Assembly: GCA_963629575.1 (NCBI GenBank)
Contig: CAVGIM010000002.1
Span: 52,113 to 116,112 of the forward strand
Length of the DNA: 64,000 nt
Reading direction: 5' to 3'
Origin: Hallerella sp963629575
GTDB lineage: Bacteria > Fibrobacterota > Fibrobacteria > Fibrobacterales > Fibrobacteraceae
How positions within the stretch are numbered: the stretch's first letter is position 1; every line of letters starts with the position of its first letter. Positions 8,319 to 16,292 of the stretch are shown here, piece by piece. Under the pieces are notes generated by a model, which was not told where the DNA came from, searched no databases, and saw nothing but the letters and a program-made list of their open reading frames with translations. The translations under genes and the position numbers were made by a program.

Positions 8319-8516
8319 TTAAGCTTTGACAAGCAGACGCTTGACTCTGTATTCATCGGATTTTTTGATGGTTCCAGCCTTGCGCAGATTGCGCTTGCGC
8401 TTTGTCGTCATCTTGGTAAGAATGTGGCGCAGACCAGCGCGCTTGAACTTCACGTGGCCGCTGCCGGTCACGCGGAAGCGCTTCTTGGCACCACCGTGCG
8501 TTTTCATCTTAGGCAT
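8319..8516 (-). CDS. rpmI: 50S ribosomal protein L35
   Basis: A 65-residue L35, starting MPKMKTHGGAKKRFRVTGSG and rich in lysine and arginine. The N-terminal KMKTHGGAKKRF signature is typical. It overlaps the 3' end of infC by 8 nt and is followed by rplT after 14 nt. Confidence 0.98.
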   Translation of the reverse strand: MPKMKTHGGAKKRFRVTGSGHVKFKRAGLRHILTKMTTKRKRNLRKAGTIKKSDEYRVKRLLVKA

Positions 8517-9147
8517 TGTTTACCTCTTGGGTTTGTTGTTTAGCCTCACCTGCTGCCTTTGGCTCGGTTGCGGGCTTTTGCGCTGCGGCCTTTTGGGCGG
8601 CACCGCGCTTAGGACCGTAGATGTAGAGAAGCGTGTTCCCTTCCATCCGCGAATCCGTTTCCAATTCGCCGACGTCCGCCAAGTCCTGCTTGGCGCGTTC
8701 CATCAGCCGGCGACCGTAATCCATGTGCGCCATTTCGCGTCCACGGAACTGCATAATCAGACGGACTTTCATGCCATCTTCGAGGAAGCCGCGCATCTGC
8801 TTGACACGATACAGATAGTCGTTCTCGGCGGTCTTCGGGTGCATCTTGATTTCCTTGAGCTTTACGACATGCTGCTTCGCCTTTGCCGCCTTGCTGCGCT
8901 TGAGCTGTTCGAACTTGTACTTGCCGTAATTGATGATGCGGCAAACGGGAGGCTTCGCGTTCGGCGAAACTTCCACCAGGTCCAGTCCGGCGTCCTTTGC
9001 CATCTGCAAAGCTTTGCGCGTATCAATGATTACCTGCGAGCCGTCATCCTTCACCAAACGGATCGGGGAAATGTGGATGGCCTCGTTGATACGGGTTCCG
9101 TCCGCGGGACGGTTCGGCATTTGCCGTAGGCGGGGATTGGGATACAA
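8509..9147 (-). CDS. infC: Translation initiation factor IF-3, TTG start
   Basis: IF-3 checks the start codon in the 30S initiation complex. The protein has an N domain (INEAIHISPIRLVKDDGSQ and GLDLVEVSPNAKPPVCRI) and a C domain (KEIKMHPKTAENDYLYRVKQ and LIMQFRGREMAHMDYG). About 30 extra residues rich in Ala, Lys and Gln follow at the C terminus. The best start is TTG at 9147, with GAGG nine bases upstream. An ATG nine codons later (9120) lacks a Shine-Dalgarno. A rare start codon would fit the known autoregulation of infC. A sigma-70 promoter is visible upstream. Confidence 0.95.
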   Translation of the reverse strand: MYPNPRLRQMPNRPADGTRINEAIHISPIRLVKDDGSQVIIDTRKALQMAKDAGLDLVEVSPNAKPPVCRIINYGKYKFEQLKRSKAAKAKQHVVKLKEIKMHPKTAENDYLYRVKQMRGFLEDGMKVRLIMQFRGREMAHMDYGRRLMERAKQDLADVGELETDSRMEGNTLLYIYGPKRGAAQKAAAQKPATEPKAAGEAKQQTQEVNNA

Positions 9148-9185
9148 GTTGTGCTACCTCGTGAAGATGGTTGATTTTGGCGAAA

Positions 9186-9214
9186 AATTTAGCAAATCTC
9201 TGTAAAAAGTTCAA
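9186..9214 (-). promoter_or_regulatory. Promoter of infC operon
   Basis: Minus-strand TTGAAC (9209-9214) and TAAATT (9186-9191) with a 17-nt spacer, giving a leader of about 32 nt before the TTG start of infC. Confidence 0.6.
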
Positions 9215-9234
9215 CTTTTCTGCAAGTTCCCCCT

Positions 9235-9262
9235 TTGGAAATCGCGCTTTTTTTTGTATAAT
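9235..9262 (+). promoter_or_regulatory. Promoter of tRNA-Gly
   Basis: A perfect TATAAT at 9257-9262 with TTGGAA at 9235-9240 (spacer 16), ending 10 nt before the tRNA. Confidence 0.65.
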
Positions 9263-9272
9263 TGGAATCGCT

Positions 9273-9344
9273 GCGGCGGTAGCTCAATGGTAGAGCTTTA
9301 GCCTTCCAAGCTAATGGTTGCCGGTTCGATCCCGGTCCGCCGCT
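9273..9344 (+). tRNA. tRNA-Gly (anticodon TCC)
   Basis: A 72-nt cloverleaf. The acceptor stem is GCGGCGG/CCGCCGC, the D arm has AGCTCAATGGTAGAGCT, and the anticodon stem TTAGC/GCTAA has loop CTTCCAA. The T arm is CCGG-TTCGATC-CCGG. The anticodon TCC reads glycine GGA/GGG codons. CCA is not encoded. Confidence 0.97.
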
Positions 9345-9346
9345 CT

Positions 9347-9376
9347 AAGAACTCCGATTTTTCGGAGTTCTTTTTT
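9347..9376 (+). terminator. Terminator after tRNA-Gly
   Basis: Stem AAGAACTCCGA / TCGGAGTTCTT with a five-base loop, followed by T residues. Confidence 0.9.
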
Positions 9377-9419
9377 ACTTTAGCCTCCACATACAGTTTG
9401 TCCTTGATTTTTTAAAGCG

Positions 9420-9448
9420 AAAAACCGCCCTTGCCGGACGGTTTTTTT
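9420..9448 (-). terminator. Terminator after fabV
   Basis: Inverted repeat ACCGCCC / GGACGGT with a five-base loop, flanked by A and T runs, 19 nt from the fabV stop. Confidence 0.75.
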
Positions 9449-9466
9449 CGCAAATTTTCGACGATG

Positions 9467-10660
9467 CTAGATCGTGTCCATCCGTTCGACATCCTTGTCG
9501 TAGTCGATGCCTTCGATGTCGAAACCGTTCGTCGCAAGAAAATCGTGACGGTAGCCTTCGATGTCTCCGAGTTCCGCGATGTTGTCCTCGTTCACTATGG
9601 GCATGAACTTCGCGACTTCGTCCTGGACCTTCGGGTCAAGTTCCAGTTCGTCGATGCGGATGCGGTGCTCGTCGTCGGTCGGCACAGGCTTTCCCGTGTA
9701 GAGGCGTTCCGCAAAAAGGCGTTCCATCTGCTCAATGCAGCCTTCGTGCGTGCCGTTCCGCTTCATGATCTTGAAGAGAATGGAAATGTAGAGCGGAATC
9801 AGCGGAATGACCGCCGAGGAACGCGTCACAAGCCCCTTGTTCACGGAGATGTACGCTTCGCCGCGAAGGGATTTCGAGAGTTCCGCGTCGAGTTCGCGAG
9901 CGGTCCGCTCGATGTCCTTCTTGGCCGCTCCGATGGTGCCGTCGCGGTAAATAGCGTGCGTGTAGGTCGGTCCGATGTAGGAATAGGCGACCGTCTTGAC
10001 GCCTTCGGCGAGAACGCCCGCTTCGGAAAGCTGATGAATCCAGCGCGCCCAGTCTTCGCCGCCCATGACCTTCACCGTCTGTCGCTTTTCCTCTTCGTTT
10101 GCGACTTCCGCCGTGATGATGGAGAACTTGCCTGTGACGACATCCATCGTCGCGCCGGAGAAGGTCTTTTCGAGAGGCTTCAGCACGCTGCGATATTTTT
10201 CGCCCGTGACCGGATCGACGCGAACCGCGCTTGCCACGCTGTAAATCACCAGGTCGAACTTTCCGAACTGTTTGGAAGCTTCGATGACCTGAGTCCGCAT
10301 TTCGTCGGAGAAGGCGTCGCCGTTGAACGTCACGCAGCCGAGACCCTTGGCCTTCGCGGCACGGTCAAAAGCCATGTTGTTGTACCAGCCGGGAGTCCCG
10401 CTCTTCGATTCGGTTCCTTCCCTTTCGAACGAGACGCCGATTGTGTTCGCTCCGCATTCAAAAGCCGCCGCGATTCGGCTCGCAAGACCGTAACCCGTGG
10501 AACATCCCAGAACAAGGACATTTTTTGGAGCGTTCGGAAGCTTGCCTCGGGATGCCGCTTTCTTTTCCACGTAGGCTATTTGATGCTCGACATCCTTGGC
10601 GCATCCCTGCGGATGAGCGTTGATGCAGATGTTGCTGCGAATGAGAGGCTTGATTATCAT
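9467..10660 (-). CDS. fabV: Trans-2-enoyl-ACP/CoA reductase FabV
   Basis: A 397-residue single-domain NADH-dependent enoyl reductase that completes each fatty-acid elongation cycle. It starts MIIKPLIRSNICINAHPQGC, the family's conserved N terminus. The nucleotide-binding motif is VLVLGCSTGYGLASR. The active-site Tyr-x8-Lys motif is in IYRDGTIGAAKK. FabV is the triclosan-resistant alternative to FabI. The ATG overlaps the fabF stop as ATGA, so the two are translationally coupled in the lipid cluster. Confidence 0.95.
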   Translation of the reverse strand: MIIKPLIRSNICINAHPQGCAKDVEHQIAYVEKKAASRGKLPNAPKNVLVLGCSTGYGLASRIAAAFECGANTIGVSFEREGTESKSGTPGWYNNMAFDRAAKAKGLGCVTFNGDAFSDEMRTQVIEASKQFGKFDLVIYSVASAVRVDPVTGEKYRSVLKPLEKTFSGATMDVVTGKFSIITAEVANEEEKRQTVKVMGGEDWARWIHQLSEAGVLAEGVKTVAYSYIGPTYTHAIYRDGTIGAAKKDIERTARELDAELSKSLRGEAYISVNKGLVTRSSAVIPLIPLYISILFKIMKRNGTHEGCIEQMERLFAERLYTGKPVPTDDEHRIRIDELELDPKVQDEVAKFMPIVNEDNIAELGDIEGYRHDFLATNGFDIEGIDYDKDVERMDTI

Positions 10661-11928
10661 GGAGAATCCCCTTGAATTGAATCCTTGAATTTTTTGATGA
10701 TGACGACGCCGTTGTGACCACCGAAGCCCAGGGACGCCGATGCCGCACAGTCGATGTTGCCCGAAACGCCTTGGTTCGGAACGTAGTCCAGGTCGCAAGT
10801 TTCGTCCGGATTTTCCAGGTTGATCGTCGCCGGGAAGAAAGAATCCCGGATGGCGAGCGTGCTGATGATCGCTTCGATCGCGCCTGCCGCTCCGACACAA
10901 TGCCCGGTCATACTCTTTGTGCTCGAAACCTTGATTTGGTATGCGCGCTTTCCGAGCGCCGCTTTGAGCATCGCCGTTTCGGTCGAATCGTTCAGGCGGG
11001 TGGAAGTTCCGTGCGCATTGTAATAGTCGATTGTCTCCGGAGAAATTTCCGCATCGTCAATCGCTCGGAGCAGAGCCTTGGCGCACGTTTCTCCGTCTGG
11101 CCGCGGACTCGTGATGTGGTAGGCGTCCGCAGAGGCTCCGTAACCGGCGAGTTCCGCATAGATGTGCGCGCCGCGAGCCTTCGCGTGTTCGAGATCCTCG
11201 AGTACGAGAATCGCGCCGCCCTCTCCCATGACAAAGCCGGAACGGTCCCTGTCGAACGGGCGAGAAGCCTTTTCCGGAGCATCGTTGAACTTGTCCGTCA
11301 GAGCGTGCATTCCGGCAAAGCTCTTGATGGAAAATTCCGTGATGCCGCTTTCCGATCCGCCGGCAAGGCACACGTCCAAGCGACCCGAACGAATCGTGTC
11401 GAGCGCAAGTCCAAGCGCATCCGTGCCCGAGGCACAGGCGGTCGCGATGGTCCAGGCGGAACCCGAAATTCCAAGCGCGATGGAAACGTTTGCCGCAGCT
11501 TCGTTCGGAATCAGCTCCGGCATGGCAAGCGGCGAAGCGCGCCGTTTTCCGCTTTCGACATACTTGGAGAAGGACGCGTCGATAATGTCCATTCCGGAAA
11601 GTCCGTTCCCGGCGACGATTCCCGTCTTGTCTCCGGCGAGCTCCTCTTTCGAAAGTTTCGCGTCGGCGACCGCTTCGTTTGCGGCGGCGAGCAGAAACTG
11701 GGTGAACCGCGCCATGCGCCTCGCTTCCTTCGGATCGATTCCGTGCTCTTCGGGAGCGAAGTTCTTTATCTCCGCGGCGATTTTCACCGGCGAGGAACTC
11801 GCATCGAACAAGGTGATAGGTCCGATTCCACAAGCGCCTTTTCGGATGGATTTCCACAGTTCGGGCACCGAGTTTCCGACCGGGGTGACCGCGCCCATGC
11901 CCGTGATAACAACTCGTCTTTTCGTCAT
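10657..11928 (-). CDS. fabF: Beta-ketoacyl-ACP synthase II (FabF family)
   Basis: A 423-residue condensing enzyme that extends acyl-ACP with malonyl-ACP. It begins MTKRRVVITGMGAVTPVGNS. The active-site cysteine is in ATACASGTDAL, and the two catalytic histidines are in NAHGTSTRLND and STKSMTGHCVGAAGA. The C-terminal GFGGHNGVVII is typical of KAS II. It lies 3 nt after an acyl-CoA ligase gene and overlaps fabV by four bases. It could be the housekeeping FabF or one dedicated to the cluster's product. Confidence 0.93.
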   Translation of the reverse strand: MTKRRVVITGMGAVTPVGNSVPELWKSIRKGACGIGPITLFDASSSPVKIAAEIKNFAPEEHGIDPKEARRMARFTQFLLAAANEAVADAKLSKEELAGDKTGIVAGNGLSGMDIIDASFSKYVESGKRRASPLAMPELIPNEAAANVSIALGISGSAWTIATACASGTDALGLALDTIRSGRLDVCLAGGSESGITEFSIKSFAGMHALTDKFNDAPEKASRPFDRDRSGFVMGEGGAILVLEDLEHAKARGAHIYAELAGYGASADAYHITSPRPDGETCAKALLRAIDDAEISPETIDYYNAHGTSTRLNDSTETAMLKAALGKRAYQIKVSSTKSMTGHCVGAAGAIEAIISTLAIRDSFFPATINLENPDETCDLDYVPNQGVSGNIDCAASASLGFGGHNGVVIIKKFKDSIQGDSP

Positions 11929-11931
11929 GGA

Positions 11932-13626
11932 TTATTTCGCCTTTTCGGAATCGCGTTTCTGTTGTTCCTGCTTGTCCTTTTCGCGAATCGCGACGCGGCG
12001 GATCTTTCCGCTGATCGTCTTCGGAAGTTCCAGGACAAAGTCGATGATGCGCGGGCTCTTGTAGGATGCGGCGACCTTTTTCGTGAACAGCTGGATGTCC
12101 TTCGCCAGTTCCTTGGACGCCTCGTAGCCTTTTTGCAAGACGATCGTCGCCTTGATGGCCTGACCGCGCGACGGATCCTCTACGCCGGTGACGGCGCATT
12201 CGAGAACCGCCGGGTGTTTCAGCAAGACTTCTTCCACCTCGAACGGGCTTATCCGATAGCCGGAACTCTTGATGAGATCGTCCGTCCGTCCGATAAACCA
12301 GCAGTAGCCGTCCTTGTCCTTCCACGCCGTGTCGCCGGTGTGATAGACGCCGCCTTCGAAAACCTTTTGCGTGCGCTCTTCGTCGCGGTAGTATCCGCCG
12401 AACATGCCGAAAGGCTTGCCACCATCGATGCGGATGATGATTTCGCCGACTTCTTCCGGGTCGCAGGTCGAACCGTCCGGTCGCACGATGTCTATCCGGT
12501 AGCCGGGAGAAGGCTTGCCCATGGAACCCGGACGCGGTTCCATCCACGGGAAGTTCCCCTCGGTGAGCGTGAGTTCCGTCTGGCCGTAGCCTTCGTGCAG
12601 GCGGTGTCCGGTCTTTTCGAGCCAGCGATTGTAGATATCGACGTTCAAGGCTTCGCCCGCCGTGACGCAATATTTCAGGTTGGAAAGGTCATACTTGGAA
12701 AGGTCGTGCTGCAAGAGGTAGCGGTAAACCGTCGGAGGCGCGCAAAACGTGGTGACCTTGAACTCCGCCATCTTTTCGAGGAGCTTTCCCGGGATGAACG
12801 TGTTCATGTCGTAGCTGAAAACCGCGGAGCCCGCGATCCACTGCCCGTAGATTTTTCCCCACAGAGCCTTGGCCCAGCCGGTTTCCGCCACGGTCAGATG
12901 AACGCCGCCGTCGATGACGTTCTGCCAATACTTCGCCGTCACGATGTGCCCCAGCGGGTAGGTGAACGTATGCGCGACCATCTTCGGATTGCTCGACGTT
13001 CCGCTCGTAAAGTAGATGACCATGATGTCGTCGTTCGTCGTCGCGGCGTCGCCTTCCCTCCGCGGGAACTTCGGCGAGCAGATTTCGTAGTCGTCATAAA
13101 AGGAGGTCCAGCCCTGGCGCGGTTGCCCGATCGTCACGAGCTTTTCGACCGACGGGGACTTGGCGCGAGCCGTTTCGATTTCCTTCTGGAGCGTCGGGTC
13201 GTCGTATGTCACGACCATCTTGATGTCCGCGGCGTGGAAACGGTATTCCAGATCCTCGGCCGTGAGCATGTTCGTCGCCGGAACGGCTATCGCTCCGATG
13301 CGGTGAAGCGCGAGGAGAAAGAACCAGAACTCGTAGCGGCGGCGGAGCATCAGTTGGACGCGGTCGCCCTTTTGAATGCCCTGTTCCACGAGAAAGTTCG
13401 CCGTGCGGTTCGAAGCGACGGCGATATCCTTGAAAGTGAATGCGTGCCGTTCATCGTTGTCGTCGCACCAGGCGAGAGCGATTTTTTTCGGATCGTTCTG
13501 CGCATAGACGTCAACGACATCGTAGGCGAAGTTGAAATTGTCGGGAATGTGAATCTTGAAGTTATCGTATAGATCTTCGTAGGAATCGTAATCCACCCGA
13601 TCGATAAACTTTTGAAGCAGAGACAT
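11932..13626 (-). CDS. AMP-forming acyl-CoA synthetase (medium-chain type)
   Basis: A 564-residue ANL-superfamily ligase that activates a carboxylic acid to acyl-AMP and then acyl-CoA. Visible motifs are the P-loop YFTSGTSSNPKMV, GYGQTE, YHTGD and GRTDDLIKSSGYRISPFEVE. The catalytic lysine is in PKTISGKIRR. Overall pattern is closest to acetyl/medium-chain acyl-CoA synthetases (ACSM-like). The substrate is unknown. Next to an acyl-ACP thioesterase it could reactivate the fatty acid that the thioesterase releases. The last 20 residues are a charged KDKQEQQKRD tail. Confidence 0.9.
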   Translation of the reverse strand: MSLLQKFIDRVDYDSYEDLYDNFKIHIPDNFNFAYDVVDVYAQNDPKKIALAWCDDNDERHAFTFKDIAVASNRTANFLVEQGIQKGDRVQLMLRRRYEFWFFLLALHRIGAIAVPATNMLTAEDLEYRFHAADIKMVVTYDDPTLQKEIETARAKSPSVEKLVTIGQPRQGWTSFYDDYEICSPKFPRREGDAATTNDDIMVIYFTSGTSSNPKMVAHTFTYPLGHIVTAKYWQNVIDGGVHLTVAETGWAKALWGKIYGQWIAGSAVFSYDMNTFIPGKLLEKMAEFKVTTFCAPPTVYRYLLQHDLSKYDLSNLKYCVTAGEALNVDIYNRWLEKTGHRLHEGYGQTELTLTEGNFPWMEPRPGSMGKPSPGYRIDIVRPDGSTCDPEEVGEIIIRIDGGKPFGMFGGYYRDEERTQKVFEGGVYHTGDTAWKDKDGYCWFIGRTDDLIKSSGYRISPFEVEEVLLKHPAVLECAVTGVEDPSRGQAIKATIVLQKGYEASKELAKDIQLFTKKVAASYKSPRIIDFVLELPKTISGKIRRVAIREKDKQEQQKRDSEKAK

Positions 13627-13655
13627 AAAAGACCTCTATCATTTTTCCGCGTAGG

Positions 13656-14480
13656 TTACAAATCGCGGTAGAAAATTTTTTCCCGCTTGGAGAGTGCGTA
13701 ACGGACAAGGTTCAGGACTCGGTTTTCCCCGATCGTGGCGAAGTCCGCGCTGTGAATCGTAAGGCGCGGAGTTCCCAGCGGCGCCTGGATAGTGAGGCAC
13801 GCCGAAGTCTGTGCGACGCCGAGCGAAATTTCCGGAAGTCCGGCAAAGCTGATGCCGAACGAGAGGAACTTTTCCACGTCGTCCTTCTTGGACGGTTCGG
13901 GCTCTATCTCGTTTTCGTCGAGCGAAACCACCAGGTCGTGCTTCTTGAAGATGGACGTCCTGTCCTCGTATGTGCTGAACTTCGCAAGGACCTGCTCCTT
14001 CAGGAAGTTGTTGTCATACCAGGCTGGCGGAACGAATCCGACGGGAAGCGTATCCTGCCCGAGACCGCGCCATAGGGCTATCGAACGATCGAGAAGAGCC
14101 TGGGATTCCTGTTCGGAGAGCCCGGCGAATTCCGCAACGTTTCCCGAAAGCATCAGGGCGCTCTTGCCAAAGACCGAACGTTCCTTGCCAAGGTTCGCAA
14201 AGTGGCGCGCACCGTGGAGAAGAAGCTCGTGACCGTCCGACTTGAGCTTTTCGATCGAATCGCAGAACCGTTCGCGTTCGTCTTCGGGTGCGGCTCCGAC
14301 CGAGGGAACGACCGCAACGGAAACAGGAGAAGCCGTCACCGCAGAAATCTTGTCTATCTGGACCAGCGCCTTTTCGAAATTCTTGATATTGAAATCGTGA
14401 TAGCAGAGGATGAATCTCTTGCCTTTGAAATTTTCCGCTTCGGCGGCGGAAATGTCGGCGATGTCCTTGTTGAGTTCCAT
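13656..14480 (-). CDS. DUF2334-like polysaccharide deacetylase-fold protein
   Basis: A 274-residue cytoplasmic-looking protein without a signal peptide. RFILCYHDFN, a VAVVPSVG strand, HELLLHGARH and VGFVPPAWY are arranged like the metal-dependent deacetylases of the DUF2334/NodB fold (Asp and His in YHDF, His pair in LHGARH). It sits 29 nt upstream of the acyl-CoA ligase gene inside the lipid cluster and may act on a glycolipid or other acylated substrate. Substrate and metal use are inferred only. Confidence 0.65.
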   Translation of the reverse strand: MELNKDIADISAAEAENFKGKRFILCYHDFNIKNFEKALVQIDKISAVTASPVSVAVVPSVGAAPEDERERFCDSIEKLKSDGHELLLHGARHFANLGKERSVFGKSALMLSGNVAEFAGLSEQESQALLDRSIALWRGLGQDTLPVGFVPPAWYDNNFLKEQVLAKFSTYEDRTSIFKKHDLVVSLDENEIEPEPSKKDDVEKFLSFGISFAGLPEISLGVAQTSACLTIQAPLGTPRLTIHSADFATIGENRVLNLVRYALSKREKIFYRDL

Positions 14481-14534
14481 TCAAAATTCTCCTATGTTTT
14501 GACTTAAAATAGAAAAAGCCGCGGCGATTCGCCG

Positions 14535-15299
14535 TCAAAAGACAAGCTCGCTCACAAAAGCCACTTCGTCGTTTTTCTTTCCGACAGCGACATATCGATT
14601 TTCTCCCGTTTTCGCCAAAAACATTTCGACGTTATCGCCGAGCAGCAGTTCCTTGGAATAATTTATTCGAAATTCAATTAGTGGACGACAAACAAGTTCC
14701 GCGGGAAGCGCGTTTACGATAAAGGCTCCGTAAAAGGCGTTGTCCGTGTGATTGTTCCCGTCAAGATGCGAATGCATGATCTTCTGTTCCCCGACCTTTT
14801 CAAGAAAGTCCGGGACAAGAATCTTCCCGCAGGAAAGGCTATCCGAATCAAACGGCTCCGTGTTCAGTTTTCGAAACGGGAGAATCGCCTTGACCGGGAG
14901 AATTTTCCGGGTGTTGAAATCGGTGAGGAGCCACTTGGAAAGTCCCGAGACCAAAAGTTCACCGCTTTCGCTCTTGACTTTGTAATCGCGCACAAACTGC
15001 CACGATTCCGCTTTCCACTCGGTCGTTACCCATTCGACGCGTTCGTTGATCTTCGGCATCCGATGGAAGCGAAAAGCTGACCGCGCAAGGACCCGCGCAA
15101 ATCCATGTTCCACGAGAAAGGGCATCGAAGTCCCTCGATGGAAAATGTCCTCCGAAGAGATGTCCGTCGTCTTGCGCAAAAAATCGAACAGGGTAAGATT
15201 TCCGTCCGGGCCGCATTCCGTATAGGCTACACGACTTTCGACATGAAAGGTAAAGCCGTCGTCATCGTAACGGCGGGAAAATGTTTCGCAAAAAGGCAT
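14535..15299 (-). CDS. Acyl-ACP thioesterase (FatA/FatB-like)
   Basis: A 254-residue double-hotdog thioesterase that releases free fatty acid from acyl-ACP. The second hotdog carries SHLDGNNHTDNAFY, matching the Asn-x-His catalytic pattern of plant-type and bacterial PF01643 enzymes. It is the first gene of a minus-strand set with a deacetylase-like protein, acyl-CoA ligase, FabF and FabV. TAGATT at 15306-15311 (complement) lies six bases before the ATG, so the message may be leaderless. Confidence 0.85.
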   Translation of the reverse strand: MPFCETFSRRYDDDGFTFHVESRVAYTECGPDGNLTLFDFLRKTTDISSEDIFHRGTSMPFLVEHGFARVLARSAFRFHRMPKINERVEWVTTEWKAESWQFVRDYKVKSESGELLVSGLSKWLLTDFNTRKILPVKAILPFRKLNTEPFDSDSLSCGKILVPDFLEKVGEQKIMHSHLDGNNHTDNAFYGAFIVNALPAELVCRPLIEFRINYSKELLLGDNVEMFLAKTGENRYVAVGKKNDEVAFVSELVF

Positions 15300-15456
15300 A
15301 GGGGAAATCTAGAAAATCCGAATTTTCATAATGGAGACTTTAAAAAGACGATTTTTTTCCAAAATCCCTTGACGGAGCTTTTTTTTTACTTACACACAAA
15401 AAGTCGTCCATTTGGATGGTAAAAAATCAAAGGGCCAAGCCCAAAGGAAAATTACT

Positions 15457-15639
15457 ATGATAGGAAGCGCATTGCAAAAAGGTTCCACCGTCTATGTTTA
15501 TGACGAAAATGGACATCTATTATACACGAAATCAGGCGACCTTGCCGGCTATACTGGCTCAACCGTCTCGATTCGAGTCCACAACACCCTTTACACATAC
15601 GATGAAAGGGGACGCATGAAATACTCAAAACACGTATAG
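15457..15639 (+). CDS. Tiny VYVYDE-repeat protein
   Basis: A 60-residue protein starting MIGSALQKGSTVYVYDENG. It is made of two similar halves: STVYVYDENGHLLYTK (near residue 10) and NTLYTYDERGRMKYSK (near residue 43). Both look like YD-type beta-hairpin repeats. AAAGGA lies about 8 nt before the ATG. An in-frame upstream start is possible, but the extension is low-complexity. It has no signal peptide or membrane segment. It resembles small uncharacterised proteins I recall from unrelated bacteria, but no function is known. Confidence 0.6.
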   Translation: MIGSALQKGSTVYVYDENGHLLYTKSGDLAGYTGSTVSIRVHNTLYTYDERGRMKYSKHV

Positions 15640-15762
15640 CCATTTCTAAACGGTCGCCACTAAACAAGCTCAATCTAATGAGAACTTTTTAGTGGCGCTT
15701 TTAAAATCACAAATATTTTTGCTTTCTAAGCTCTCGCCCTCGACAAGTTACCAATAAAATGC

Positions 15763-15916
15763 TTATGCTTTGAACCAATTCTCTATTTTTAGCGGAGAGA
15801 TTTTTGCGATAGGTTCAAAATCTTTTGTATTCCGCGTTACAAGGATTAAATCGTTCGCCGAGGCTGTTGCCGCAATCAAGGAGTCGCATATCGGTCTTGG
15901 TCAACCGGATATGTAA
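15763..15916 (-). pseudogene. C-terminal remnant of a VapC-like PIN toxin
   Basis: The minus strand reads CDSLIAATASANDLILVTRN followed by TKDFEPIAKISPLKIENWF and a TAA stop. This is the C-terminal half of a PIN-domain ribonuclease (D-LIAATA and T-N-KDF motifs). An in-frame TGA lies just upstream, and no N-terminal half or antitoxin is present. A MITE begins 16 nt beyond that TGA, so the element may mark the decay of the gene. Confidence 0.6.
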
Positions 15917-16077
15917 GGTCACCTCTAAAAATTGCTTTGGTTAAGAAAATTTGAGTGAGACCAAGCGAAGGCAGGAATGAAAAGTGGCGAATACTCTCGG
16001 TATTTGCCACTTTGAATGACGAACCAGCGCGAAGCGTCGCAACCAAATTTTTGAAAATTGAATTTTTAGAGGTGACC
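15917..16077. mobile_element. MITE copy A (complete, perfect 17-bp TIR)
   Basis: Begins GGTCACCTCTAAAAATT and ends AATTTTTAGAGGTGACC, a perfect 17-bp inverted repeat. It is flanked on both sides by GTAA, a likely target duplication. It encodes no transposase. The interior contains GCGTCGCAACCAAATTTTT, shared with the other copies, plus an extra hairpin (15981-16013) not present in them. Confidence 0.8.
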
Positions 16078-16292
16078 GTAAATTCTTTCTGTAATTTAAA
16101 AAGGCCGGAACGGCATCCGTCCCTGTCTTTTAAAACAAAAAGCGGAGTCCCCACATCCTATCTTTGATTTGGGCCAACAAAAATGGACATACCTCATCAG
16201 AAAATGTACTAAAAAGATATTTTTTGGACTCTTCCGGCGCGGAGCTTTTTATGGGTCACAGCCTTGCCAGGAAAAGCGCAACACCCGAGATG

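Larger units (their letters stand above)
15640..16292. other. Gene-poor region with a toxin remnant and a MITE
   Basis: A gap of about 650 bp. It contains a PIN-domain remnant (15763-15916) and a 161-bp MITE (15917-16077). Unassigned sequence follows to the 3' end of the PorV-like gene. Several short open frames cross the MITE but none looks like a gene. Confidence 0.6.

Noticed and set aside
10714..13572. Plus-strand open frame of 952 codons opposite fabF and the acyl-CoA ligase
   Set aside because: It is antisense to two well-supported genes in a high-GC region with strong codon bias. Its sequence is rich in Arg, Val and His and shows no domain.
15876..16154. A 92-codon minus-strand frame across MITE copy A
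   Set aside because: Most of it is the MITE sequence, which is non-coding in the other copies. It has no start signal.
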